A stretch of DNA of 8,246 nucleotides from an uncultured Bacilli bacterium (GCA_948750805.1 CAPZYV010000007.1:8581-16826); one strand, 5' to 3'. Positions 1 to 5,841 are shown, counted from the first letter of the stretch. Notes: a model not told the origin generated them from the sequence alone. Numbers and translations: made by a program.

Positions 1-99
1 ATTAGCAGTTACTAAAGCGGTTTTTAAATTTAATACTCCTCCAATATGAGCTGCTTCACAGCCAGCGTGTCCTCCTCCAACTACAATTAAATCATACAT
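1..99 (-). CDS. mnmG: MnmG (GidA), tRNA uridine-5-carboxymethylaminomethyl modification enzyme, N-terminal fragment
   Basis: Only the first 33 residues are inside the window; the gene runs off its left edge in frame. They begin MYDLIVVGGGHAGCEAA, the FAD-binding Rossmann start of MnmG with the GxGxxG dinucleotide motif (GGGHAG, residues 8-13), and go on to KTALVTAN, matching the family's second strand. MnmG is a cytoplasmic FAD enzyme that acts with the GTPase MnmE to install the aminomethyl-type group at C5 of the wobble uridine (U34) of a subset of tRNAs. The start is ATG at 99-97, preceded by a weak purine-rich AGAAGTGA site. It lies 17 nt after the acetyltransferase gene and no promoter is visible between them, so it is probably cotranscribed with mnmE and the acetyltransferase gene. 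Identity is secure; only the truncation at the window edge limits the call. Confidence 0.95.
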   Translation of the reverse strand, partial: MYDLIVVGGGHAGCEAAHIGGVLNLKTALVTAN

Positions 100-116
100 A
101 AAATTCACTTCTTTTC

Positions 117-614
117 TTATTTTAAATCTTTTTCATAATAAATGTAAGTGCCTGGATAGTCATCATATTCAAACTCCCCTTTTTTCTTAAAACCTAATTT
201 AAGAAATAAATTATTCATTTTAATATTATGTTTCTCGGTATCAGCTTTTAAAACTTCGATATTATTATTTTTAGCTAACTCTTCAGCAAAATGGAAAAAC
301 ATAGTTGCTAAGCCTTCTTTACGACAATCTCTTTTTACTGCTAATCGATGCAGAATATAAGCTTTTTTATTAGAAGTTTCAAGTATTTCTTGATAATCAT
401 TATCTTCAGAGATTGTCATAAAACTTTTGATAATATGATTACTTTCATAGACATATAATTCATTTTTGATTATATCACTTTGAAATTTATCAATGTTGGG
501 ATAATCGTCTTCTTCATTCCATTGAGGGTTATTTTCATTTTTCATTTCTTTTTGAATATCCTTGACAATTTTCATTATACTTTCTAAATCTGTATTATTT
601 GCTAAACGAAACAT
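117..614 (-). CDS. GNAT-family N-acetyltransferase
   Basis: A 165-residue protein, full length for a single-domain GNAT acetyltransferase. The acetyl-CoA binding motif A is visible as LHRLAVKRDCRKEGLAT (88-104), with the R-x-x-G-x-A pyrophosphate loop at R98-K-E-G-L-A103. The C-terminal motif B follows as NNLFLKLGFKKKGEF (134-148). The N-terminal part contains QW (31-32) and DYPN (37-40) followed by a DI..ELYV segment, a pattern I associate with a Firmicutes subgroup of uncharacterised GNAT proteins. The acceptor substrate cannot be read from the sequence; amines, amino acids, peptides or protein N-termini are all possible. The start (ATG 614-612) follows a TAGGA-type ribosome site that overlaps the last codons of mnmE, so translation is probably coupled. 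It sits 7 nt after mnmE and 17 nt before mnmG, where jag or nothing would be more usual. A role in tRNA modification is not supported by any motif. Confidence 0.88.
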   Translation of the reverse strand: MFRLANNTDLESIMKIVKDIQKEMKNENNPQWNEEDDYPNIDKFQSDIIKNELYVYESNHIIKSFMTISEDNDYQEILETSNKKAYILHRLAVKRDCRKEGLATMFFHFAEELAKNNNIEVLKADTEKHNIKMNNLFLKLGFKKKGEFEYDDYPGTYIYYEKDLK

Positions 615-621
615 TTTAATC

Positions 622-1968
622 CTACTTTCCTAAACAAAATTTACTAAATAAGGTATCTAATAACTCATCTTGATATGATTCACCTGTTATTTCACCTAAT
701 AAATCCCATGCTGCTTTAATATCAATTGCAATCATATCAACAGGTATGCTTGCACTAACACTTTGTAAAGCATTATTTATATGATTTAGAGCTTCTTTTA
801 TTAAATTTATAACTCTTGTACTTGAAACAACTTCAAGATTAGAATTATTAATTTTTTCTAAATCAAAAAGCGCTATTATTTTATTTTTAAGAGCCTCTAG
901 CCCTGTATCTTCTTGAGTATTTCCTATTACAATGTCTTTTGAAGTTATTTTTAACTTAGATGGTAAATCCGACTTATTTATAAAAGTTATATGAGTTTTA
1001 TTTTTTAATTTGGTCATTAAACTTGTATCAGTTTCGGTTAAATCTTCATTATTATTTAATACATGAATTACTAAATCTGCATTTTCTAATGTTTCTAGTG
1101 ATTTATCAACACCTATTTGTTCAACTAAATCATTAGTTTTTCTAATACCTGCGGTATCAATAAATTTTAGTTTAATACCTTTAAGTTCAATAGCACCTTC
1201 GATTATATCACGAGTTGTTCCAGCTATGTCTGTTACAATTGCTTTATTTTCATTTAATAAAGCATTTAAAATACTACTTTTGCCAACATTTGGACGACCA
1301 ACGATAGCAACTTTAATGCCATCTTCAATAATACGACCTATTTTTGCTTCTTCAAGTAAGCTTTCCAATTCTTTTTTTATAATATTAAGCTTTGGTGGTA
1401 AATTGTCTAAAGTTATTAGAAGAGCATCTTCATATTCTGGGAAATCAATATTAACTTCAATATTAGCCATAAGTTCTACAATAATATCTCGCACTTTTTT
1501 TATTTTACGAGATATTTTACCACTCATTGTATTTAGTGCTAATTTTCGTTCTAAATCAGTTGTAGCATTTATTAAATTTTCTACCGCTTCGGCTTCTGAT
1601 AAATCAAGACGACCATTTAAAAAAGCACGTTTAGTAAATTCGCCTCGATTAGCAAGTCTTGCTCCACTTTCTAATAAAAGTTCTAAGACTTTTTTCGTGG
1701 TAGCAATGCCACCATGACTATTTATTTCTACTATATCTTCTGTAGTGTAAGTTTTTGGTGCTTTAAAAACACTAACTAATACTTCATCAATAACTTCATT
1801 ATCTTTTATAATGTGACCATAATTTATGGTATGGCTTTTTACTTTTGTTAAGTCTTTACCTTTAAAGATTTTGTTTACAATTGTTATAGCCTCAGGTCCA
1901 GATATACGAATTATAGAAATTGCTCCTACACCTAAGGCAGTAGATATGGCACAAATAGTATCAAACAT
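622..1968 (-). CDS. mnmE: MnmE (TrmE), tRNA modification GTPase
   Basis: At 448 residues this is the usual length for MnmE. The order is the N-terminal tetrahydrofolate-binding dimerisation domain (MFDTICAISTALGVGAISIIR, about 1-115, including SHGG 84-87 and RGEFTKRAFLNGRLDLSEAEAV), a helical domain, a G domain, and the C-terminal helix. G motifs are complete: G1 GRPNVGKS (224-231), G2 TTRD (251-254), G3 DTAG (271-274), G4 NKSD (331-334). The protein ends in the family's CxGK tail (C445-L-G-K448), whose cysteine is needed for modification activity in studied homologues. MnmE binds 5,10-methylene-THF and, with MnmG, modifies U34 of certain tRNAs. The gene has its own promoter and a leader hairpin, and is followed closely by a GNAT gene and mnmG. 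Start ATG 1968-1966 matches the conserved N-terminus. Confidence 0.98.
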   Translation of the reverse strand: MFDTICAISTALGVGAISIIRISGPEAITIVNKIFKGKDLTKVKSHTINYGHIIKDNEVIDEVLVSVFKAPKTYTTEDIVEINSHGGIATTKKVLELLLESGARLANRGEFTKRAFLNGRLDLSEAEAVENLINATTDLERKLALNTMSGKISRKIKKVRDIIVELMANIEVNIDFPEYEDALLITLDNLPPKLNIIKKELESLLEEAKIGRIIEDGIKVAIVGRPNVGKSSILNALLNENKAIVTDIAGTTRDIIEGAIELKGIKLKFIDTAGIRKTNDLVEQIGVDKSLETLENADLVIHVLNNNEDLTETDTSLMTKLKNKTHITFINKSDLPSKLKITSKDIVIGNTQEDTGLEALKNKIIALFDLEKINNSNLEVVSSTRVINLIKEALNHINNALQSVSASIPVDMIAIDIKAAWDLLGEITGESYQDELLDTLFSKFCLGK

Positions 1969-1970
1969 AA

Positions 1971-1997
1971 AAAGTCACTTCCTTTTAAAGCGACTTT
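1971..1997 (-). promoter_or_regulatory. Hairpin in the mnmE leader overlapping the ribosome binding site
   Basis: Between the -10 box and the mnmE start the transcribed strand reads AAAGTCGCTT (1997-1988), a 7-nt loop TAAAAGG (1987-1981), then AAGTGACTTT (1980-1971). The arms form ten consecutive pairs with one G-U. Two further T residues precede the ATG, giving a run of five T. The AAGG part of the Shine-Dalgarno lies in the loop and AAGTGA in the 3' arm. Folding would therefore partly hide the ribosome site; the short T run also makes a weak intrinsic terminator or attenuator possible. What is seen is the repeat; the function is inference. Confidence 0.5.
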
Positions 1998-2026
1998 ATT
2001 ATAGCATTTTTTTTCATATTTTACAA
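1998..2026 (-). promoter_or_regulatory. Sigma-A-type promoter for mnmE-GNAT-mnmG
   Basis: On the minus strand a TTGTAA -35 box (2026-2021) is followed by a 17-nt spacer and a perfect TATAAT -10 box (2003-1998) preceded by TGC, i.e. an extended -10. The -35 overlaps the TAA stop of the upstream DUF92 gene. Transcription would start near 1991, within the base of the leader hairpin. Confidence 0.8.
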
Positions 2027-2812
2027 ACTAATACTTATTAAAAAAATATAAGAAATTATTCCTGCGATAATATTACTTAATAAATTTACTAAATCATTGT
2101 TAATAGCCTTAATGCCTTTATAATATTTGGTCTTTTTCTGACAATGCATCTTCTTTTCGGTTATTTTTTGACAAGCACAACATTTATATTTTACTTGGAT
2201 AGTAGCTCCTAATACTGAATCAAAAATTGCACCTAAAAAACCACTTAAAGTAATAATAATTAAATATTTAATATTAAAAGTAAAAGTAGTGAAAATTAAG
2301 CCTATTATCAAGGAACCTATAAAAGATGATGCTAAGCCAAGTAAACTAATATTTCCGGATAAACCGGGTTCACTTCTTTTTAAGGTAATTATATTAATAG
2401 GTCTTTTATGAGATAAAACACCTATATCAGATGCTAGAGAATCAGCTAAAGATTCAGCCATTATCGAAGCATAAATTACTAATAATAATTCATTTTGCAG
2501 AAATTTATATAAAATAATTAAAATTGTACCGACTCCAACATTAGCAATTATTTCATAAATATCTTTTTGACCATATTTTTCTATTGTATTTATATTTATT
2601 TTTAGACGCTCATTTTTTCTGATTTTACTGGCAATAACTGTTCCTAGAAATACTGTAACTAAAATTAAATAAGATGATATACCTCCATAATATGTTATTA
2701 AAAATGTAAAAAGAAAGGCTAATAATAAGGCACTATTGGTCATAGCTTTCTTGATATATCCAAATAAAGCTAATAATAAACTTAAGCTTATACTAATAAT
2801 TAAATATTTCAT
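2021..2812 (-). CDS. DUF92 / VTE6-like membrane protein, probable prenyl-phosphate kinase
   Basis: An integral membrane protein of about 263 residues with many hydrophobic helices. It shows the DUF92 (TMEM19/VTE6) family landmarks in order (counted from the ATG at 2815): a YGQKDIYEIIANVGVG block (81-96, family QVLANGG), ESLADSLASDIG (121-132, family ADTxASE), PGLSGNISLLG (150-160, family PGTxGgvS), GAIFDSVLGATIQ (195-207) and NNDLVNLLS near the C-terminus. Plant VTE6 phosphorylates phytyl phosphate to phytyl diphosphate; bacterial members are largely uncharacterised. Two adjacent ATGs exist at 2815 and 2812. AAGGAG (2823-2818) is only 2 nt from the first but 5 nt from the second, so I chose 2812. 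That ribosome site overlaps the stop codon of the upstream kinase-like gene, implying coupled translation. A cysteine-rich cytosolic-looking loop (C212, C213, C215, C225) matches a family loop. The substrate here is inferred, not shown. Confidence 0.85.
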   Translation of the reverse strand: MKYLIISISLSLLLALFGYIKKAMTNSALLLAFLFTFLITYYGGISSYLILVTVFLGTVIASKIRKNERLKININTIEKYGQKDIYEIIANVGVGTILIILYKFLQNELLLVIYASIMAESLADSLASDIGVLSHKRPINIITLKRSEPGLSGNISLLGLASSFIGSLIIGLIFTTFTFNIKYLIIITLSGFLGAIFDSVLGATIQVKYKCCACQKITEKKMHCQKKTKYYKGIKAINNDLVNLLSNIIAGIISYIFLISISL

Positions 2813-2821
2813 CATGACTCC

Positions 2822-3472
2822 TTAAATAACGAATAAATATGTTATGGTTGCTAAACCTATTGGTAAAGTTAAGTTGTCCATACCTTCAAATCCAACTAAT
2901 TCTAAAATACTAGCGCTAATGCCTATTATTAAATATCTAATAGCATTTAAATCAAAAGCGTAATATTTGCTAAAGAAAAAAGTTATTGTAATAGAACATA
3001 AGAAAATAAATAAAGAGCCACTATAAGTTTTACTAGTTTTACCAATCTTATATTTATTAAATTTTTTTCCTATAAAAGGAGCTATGCCATCACCAAAAGT
3101 CATAGTAAGTGCACCAATACCATAAAACGGAAGAAATTCTGGTTCTAATACTGTTATTAAGGACAGTATAGAAAAACTTATTGCATAATATATCGTGCCT
3201 TTTGATTTTTTATCTGACCTTTCCATAGAAGAAATTAAATCTTTTTTATATGAGATATAATTTATAATTATAAATGTTAATGGTGGTATAACTAAATGCC
3301 AACTAGTACTGAAGAAATGAATCATGATAAACCATGATAATCCTACTAAAATATGAATCAATTTTCTTGATATTTCTTCCTTAAGATTAAACTTTTTTTG
3401 AAGTATAGTTGTTAAAACTAACACTAATACTAAATATAAATATGTTATTATATATCCAATTGCTATACTCAT
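2822..3472 (-). CDS. VTE5/SEC59-like polyprenol (phytol/dolichol-type) kinase family membrane protein
   Basis: A 216-residue protein with about six to seven hydrophobic segments, the size of bacterial members of the CTP-dependent prenol kinase family (phytol kinase VTE5, dolichol kinase SEC59, diacylglycerol kinase DGK1), related to cytidylyltransferases. Family landmarks are RKLIHILVG (36-44), FGDGIAPFIGKKF (126-138, the GDGxA..G core), KTSKTYSGSL (145-154, the K-T-xxGS motif) and GMDNLTLP (197-204). Members use a nucleotide, often CTP, to phosphorylate a lipid alcohol at the membrane. The next gene, starting about 10 nt downstream with its ribosome site on this gene's stop codon, is DUF92/VTE6-like. 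The two together resemble the plant VTE5-VTE6 route from prenol to prenyl diphosphate. GAGG lies 5 nt before the ATG at 3472-3470. Phytol itself is an unlikely substrate in a non-photosynthetic bacterium; farnesol, geranylgeraniol, a polyprenol or diacylglycerol are alternatives. Confidence 0.85.
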   Translation of the reverse strand: MSIAIGYIITYLYLVLVLVLTTILQKKFNLKEEISRKLIHILVGLSWFIMIHFFSTSWHLVIPPLTFIIINYISYKKDLISSMERSDKKSKGTIYYAISFSILSLITVLEPEFLPFYGIGALTMTFGDGIAPFIGKKFNKYKIGKTSKTYSGSLFIFLCSITITFFFSKYYAFDLNAIRYLIIGISASILELVGFEGMDNLTLPIGLATITYLFVI

Positions 3473-3491
3473 AAATACCTCACTAAAGTAG

Positions 3492-3520
3492 ATTATAGCA
3501 TATTTAAATAAATTTTAAAA
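3492..3520 (-). promoter_or_regulatory. Extended -10 promoter for the prenol kinase pair
   Basis: The minus strand carries TGCTATAAT, an extended -10 with TATAAT at 3497-3492. A poor -35 (TTTTAA, 3520-3515) lies 17 nt upstream. The promoter follows the rpsI terminator and precedes the kinase ATG by about 20 nt, so the two kinase-like genes form their own unit. Confidence 0.7.
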
Positions 3521-3531
3521 TCTAAAACAAG

Positions 3532-3559
3532 AAAAAAAAGCCCGAATAAATCGGACTTT
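3532..3559 (-). terminator. Intrinsic terminator after rplM-rpsI
   Basis: On the minus strand AAAGTCCGA (3559-3551), loop TTTAT, TCGGGCTTT (3545-3537) makes a nine-pair stem with one G-U and four G-C pairs. With the last three stem bases it ends in an unbroken run of eight T (3539-3532). It lies about 17 nt after the rpsI stop codon and is a standard rho-independent terminator. Confidence 0.92.
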
Positions 3560-3576
3560 GAAACATTGAATATATA

Positions 3577-3993
3577 TTATCTCTTTGAGAATTGTGGTGC
3601 ACGACGAGCTTTTTTAAGACCGTATTTTTTACGTTCTTTTACTCTAGCATCACGAGTTAAGAAACCATTTGTTTTTAAAACTTTACGATATGAATCTTCT
3701 CTTGTTTGGTCAGTGTTAGCATCAAATTCAAGTAAAGCTCTTGCAATACCTAAACGAATAGCTCCAGCTTGACCAGAGAATCCTCCACCTTTAACAGAAA
3801 CTTCAATATCAAAACGATTTTCATTATTTGTTACAGTTAATGGTTGTTTTAAATCCATAACTAAAATTTGATTAGGAAAATAAACATTTACGTCTATTCC
3901 ATTTACTGTAATATTTCCAGTTCCACCTGTAATTCTTACAGAAGCAGAACTTCTTTTACGACGACCTGTTGCAGTCCAAACTTGTTTACCCAT
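3577..3993 (-). CDS. rpsI: 30S ribosomal protein S9 (uS9)
   Basis: A 138-residue protein, slightly longer than the roughly 130 residues usual for bacterial S9. The signature is clear: [15 protein letters not shown] near the N-terminus, [19 protein letters not shown] in the middle (family GGGxxGQAxAxRxGIARAL), and the basic tail [25 protein letters not shown]. The final K-R reaches the P-site tRNA in the assembled 30S subunit. Translation starts at ATG 3993 behind a strong AGGAGG site in the 11-nt gap after rplM. A terminator follows directly. The conserved rplM-rpsI pairing supports the call. Confidence 0.98.
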   Translation of the reverse strand: MGKQVWTATGRRKRSSASVRITGGTGNITVNGIDVNVYFPNQILVMDLKQPLTVTNNENRFDIEVSVKGGGFSGQAGAIRLGIARALLEFDANTDQTREDSYRKVLKTNGFLTRDARVKERKKYGLKKARRAPQFSKR

Positions 3994-4004
3994 AAACTCT
4001 CCTC

Positions 4005-4436
4005 CTAATCAATATCCAAAACTGTTGGTTTTTGTGCTTCATGATTATGGTTGCTATCTGCATAAACGAATAATTTCTTACCCATTTTTCTACCTAAGGC
4101 ACCATGTGGAAGCATACCTTTTACAGCTCTTTCAAGCATTTCTTCTGGATACTTTTCAATCATAGTTTTTGCGTTTCTTTCTCTTAATCCTCCTGGAAAT
4201 CCAGAGTGATTATAATACTTTTTGTCATTTAACTTATTTCCAGTTAAATTAACTTTAGCTGCATTAACAATAATTACGTAATCTCCACAATCTACGTGAG
4301 GAGTGTAAGTAACTTTATGTTTTCCTCTTAAAATAGTAGCAGCTTTTGTTGCAATTCTACCAAGGTTTTTTCCTTCAGCATCAATTACATACCACTTGCG
4401 TTCAATGTTTTCTTTTGTTTGCATGAATGTCTTCAT
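4005..4436 (-). CDS. rplM: 50S ribosomal protein L13 (uL13)
   Basis: At 143 residues this is normal for bacterial L13, an early-assembling 23S rRNA binding protein. Recognisable segments are [19 protein letters not shown] (start), [44 protein letters not shown], the [16 protein letters not shown] block that is most diagnostic of the family, and the [16 protein letters not shown] tail. The start ATG at 4436-4434 has an AAAGG site 7 nt upstream and gives the family's usual N-terminus; M5 would shorten it unusually. It is the first gene of the rplM-rpsI unit, with its own consensus promoter and a structured leader. Confidence 0.98.
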   Translation of the reverse strand: MKTFMQTKENIERKWYVIDAEGKNLGRIATKAATILRGKHKVTYTPHVDCGDYVIIVNAAKVNLTGNKLNDKKYYNHSGFPGGLRERNAKTMIEKYPEEMLERAVKGMLPHGALGRKMGKKLFVYADSNHNHEAQKPTVLDID

Positions 4437-4513
4437 AACTATTTCCTTTCATTTAGTTTTCATTCTTTCTACTTTCCCAGGGTATTGGAACTCCAACAAA
4501 TAAAATGTACCAT
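4437..4513 (-). promoter_or_regulatory. Structured 5' leader of rplM, candidate L13 autoregulatory leader
   Basis: About 75 nt separate the inferred transcription start (near 4512) from the rplM ATG. The RNA can pair GGUA (4511-4508) with UACC (4484-4481). Inside this, UUGG-AGUU-CCAA (4496-4485) forms a small hairpin stacked on the first stem. A competing pairing joins UUCC (4490-4487) to GGAA (4477-4474). Low-GC Gram-positives are known to carry an L13 leader RNA that binds L13 and represses the operon, and position and size fit. I cannot check the consensus here, so the family assignment is tentative. Confidence 0.45.
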
Positions 4514-4518
4514 TTAAA

Positions 4519-4547
4519 ATTATATGTAAATTATATGGTTTTGTCAA
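4519..4547 (-). promoter_or_regulatory. Consensus sigma-A promoter of rplM-rpsI
   Basis: The minus strand has a perfect TTGACA (4547-4542), a 17-nt spacer and a perfect TATAAT (4524-4519). This is the strongest-looking promoter in the window, as expected for ribosomal protein genes. A second TATAAT at 4535-4530 lies too close to the -35 box to be used with it. Confidence 0.92.
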
Positions 4548-4601
4548 ATGAAAAATGATAGATTTTATAATTTTTAAACTTTTTTCTATCATTTTTGACA
4601 A
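4541..4601. repeat. Long inverted repeat between oapA and the rplM promoter
   Basis: Perfect 12-bp arms AAAAATGATAGA (4551-4562) and TCTATCATTTTT (4585-4596) flank a 22-nt A/T spacer. The symmetry resumes outside as TTGTC (4541-4545) and GACAA (4597-4601), interrupted by 5 extra bases (AAATG, 4546-4550) on one side only. The rplM -35 box lies in one outer arm and a second TTGACA in the other. On the minus strand the 3' arm ends in five T, so it may be a weak terminator for the OLE RNA-oapA transcript. Confidence 0.75.
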
Positions 4602-4625
4602 TTTATGTATTTTTTATAATATATA

Positions 4626-5216
4626 TTACTCTTCCTTTTTAAATATTTTTATAATTTTTGAAAATTTATATAAAATATTATTTGAGTGATTTATTGCTAT
4701 GCTTTTGCCTAAAGCTTTACCTCCAATTGTACAAGCGGCGATTAAGCTAGTAATAATTAATGTTATAAAAAATAAATTTATTTTTAATTCATTAGCTAAT
4801 AATATTGCGATAGTAGAGGCTGCAGTACCTGATAAAATACCACATATATCACCTATAACATCATTACAAAAACTTGAGACTTTAGAACTATTTTCAATTA
4901 ATTTTAAAGCCACTTTAGCACCACTTACTTTTTTGGCAGCCATAGAATGAAATACTTTTTTATCGGCAACAGTTACAGCAACTCCAACCATATCAAAAAT
5001 AATACCTAATGCTATAAAAATTATAACTATTAAAACACTAAAAACTAAATTTATGTCCTTTAGGGCTATTTCGGAAAAACAGCTCATAACAAAAGTGATT
5101 ATAAAAGCAGTTAAAGTTATTGTTATTATCCATTTATAATCAGCTTTCATACTTATATTTTTATTTTGTTTACTTGCTTTTTTATTATATTTTTCTTTAT
5201 TTTTTTTATCTTTCAT
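4626..5216 (-). CDS. oapA: OapA-like OLE RNA-associated membrane protein (DUF21/CorB-related)
   Basis: A 196-residue membrane protein. A very basic, Lys/Asn-rich N-terminus (1-27) is followed by four predicted membrane helices at about 28-47, 57-83, 121-142 and 147-165, and a short basic tail ending KIIKIFKKEE. A conserved-looking central block, GIIFDMVGVAVTVAD then FHSMAAKKVSGAK and SFCNDVIGDICGILSG, resembles clostridial proteins often labelled CorB-like. Known OapA proteins are about this size, have four membrane helices, are distantly related to the DUF21 domain of CNNM/CorB magnesium transport proteins, bind OLE RNA and place it at the membrane. Here the gene directly follows the putative OLE RNA on the same strand with no terminator between them. 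ATG 5216 has AGG about 9 nt upstream; the next Met (23) has no ribosome site. The family call rests on recognition of the sequence, size, topology and RNA neighbour; a generic CorB fragment is the alternative. Confidence 0.78.
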   Translation of the reverse strand: MKDKKNKEKYNKKASKQNKNISMKADYKWIITITLTAFIITFVMSCFSEIALKDINLVFSVLIVIIFIALGIIFDMVGVAVTVADKKVFHSMAAKKVSGAKVALKLIENSSKVSSFCNDVIGDICGILSGTAASTIAILLANELKINLFFITLIITSLIAACTIGGKALGKSIAINHSNNILYKFSKIIKIFKKEE

Positions 5217-5249
5217 ATTTTTTACCTATTTAAATTTTGAAATGGCTAT

Positions 5250-5804
5250 TAAAATAATAAACTTTGCGACTTAAGGTCAGGTTGGATTTCCCTTACTCTT
5301 GCCTAAACGTTACCATGTAGGCTGTTCCCATTTAAAAGAGTAAACAAGAAGTTACCTTTCTTATTACCTGATTGCCACTTAGTACACACTGCAATCTTAC
5401 TTTAATATGCACTCTAGGAGTTTTCCTCGACAATACCCCCATTACTTATGCTCTTTTGCAGAAAACGTTTCAAAAAGCAATACTAAAATTTGTAACATGT
5501 ACACGCCAAATTTAGCTGTCATTTATCCCCGTTTGCCACTCAAGCCAAGCTACACTACATATAGCTTTCGCCACAAGTAGGTTCAAGCCTAGTTCGTAAA
5601 AATATTTTTCCACAAAGTTAGGTCTCCGCGATAACCTGGGGCGTTTGCCATATGCCATTATGGTCGCCCAAGAAATCTTCATTTCCAGCACTCACCCCAA
5701 GCTGGGCGCAAGAAGCAAGCACCAGAAGTTTCATAGATGTGCTCTGTAACGATCTTTTACATTCGTCTTCGTAATATGTATTGACTAGAATAATGTGCCA
5801 TTTC
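5250..5804 (-). ncRNA. ole: OLE RNA (Ornate, Large, Extremophilic), large structured noncoding RNA
   Basis: The stretch of more than 600 bases between oapA and the 101-residue gene has no credible reading frame, is clearly richer in G+C than its flanks, and is rich in stems (coordinates run 5' to 3' on the minus strand): AGCAC/GTGCT (5743-5739 with 5722-5718); CGCCCA/TGGGCG (5708-5703 with 5670-5665); GAAAT-GAAG-ATTTC (5685-5672); GATTGC/GCAATC (5396-5391 with 5375-5370); TTACTCTT/AAGAGTAA (5343-5336 with 5300-5293) enclosing GCCTA/TAGGC (5322-5318 with 5305-5301). Length of about 550 nt, own promoter and an OapA-like gene immediately downstream fit OLE RNA, a roughly 600-nt RNA of anaerobic and extremophilic Firmicutes that forms a membrane ribonucleoprotein linked to stress and Mg2+ homeostasis. 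Both ends are estimates; no terminator precedes oapA, so readthrough is likely. ROOL or another ornate RNA is the main alternative. Confidence 0.78.
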
Positions 5805-5812
5805 GAATTATA

Positions 5813-5841
5813 ATTATATCATATTTTTAATTATTTTGCAA
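5813..5841 (-). promoter_or_regulatory. Promoter of the large noncoding RNA
   Basis: The minus strand reads TTGCAA (5841-5836), a 17-nt spacer, then TATAAT (5818-5813) with TG at the extended -10 position. A second overlapping TATAAT sits at 5812-5807. Transcription would begin near 5804, just where the G+C-richer structured sequence starts. The promoter lies directly after the stop codon of the 101-residue gene. Confidence 0.8.

Noticed and set aside
1226..1717. Open frame of 163 codons on the plus strand inside mnmE
   Set aside because: It is an antisense shadow of a fully conserved GTPase gene, has no ribosome site and a composition typical of reverse-frame translations. The same applies to shorter plus-strand frames at 1826-2041, 3566-3772 and 4699-4950.
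1..1968. Replication origin next to mnmE-mnmG
   Set aside because: These genes are often near oriC, but no DnaA-box cluster or dnaA/rpmH/jag gene is visible in the window.
2140..2185. Cysteine cluster in the DUF92 protein as a zinc finger or redox site specific to this protein
   Set aside because: The loop corresponds to a cysteine-containing loop I associate with the family generally, and the spacing is not a classical zinc-binding pattern.
4595..4620. TTGACA plus TATAAT on the plus strand as a functional divergent promoter
   Set aside because: The spacer is only 14 nt and it points into the antisense of oapA. It is kept only as part of the inverted-repeat observation.
5780..5802. TTGACT followed by A/T-rich sequence on the plus strand as a promoter
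   Set aside because: No correctly spaced -10 box is evident and no plus-strand gene follows; it lies inside the transcribed start of the RNA.
5250..5804. RNase P RNA, tmRNA or 6S RNA as identity of the structured region
   Set aside because: I do not see the GAGGAAAGUCC-type and ACAGAAA-type core of RNase P or a tmRNA tag frame and CCA end. The length is too great for 6S RNA, and the downstream OapA-like gene favours OLE.
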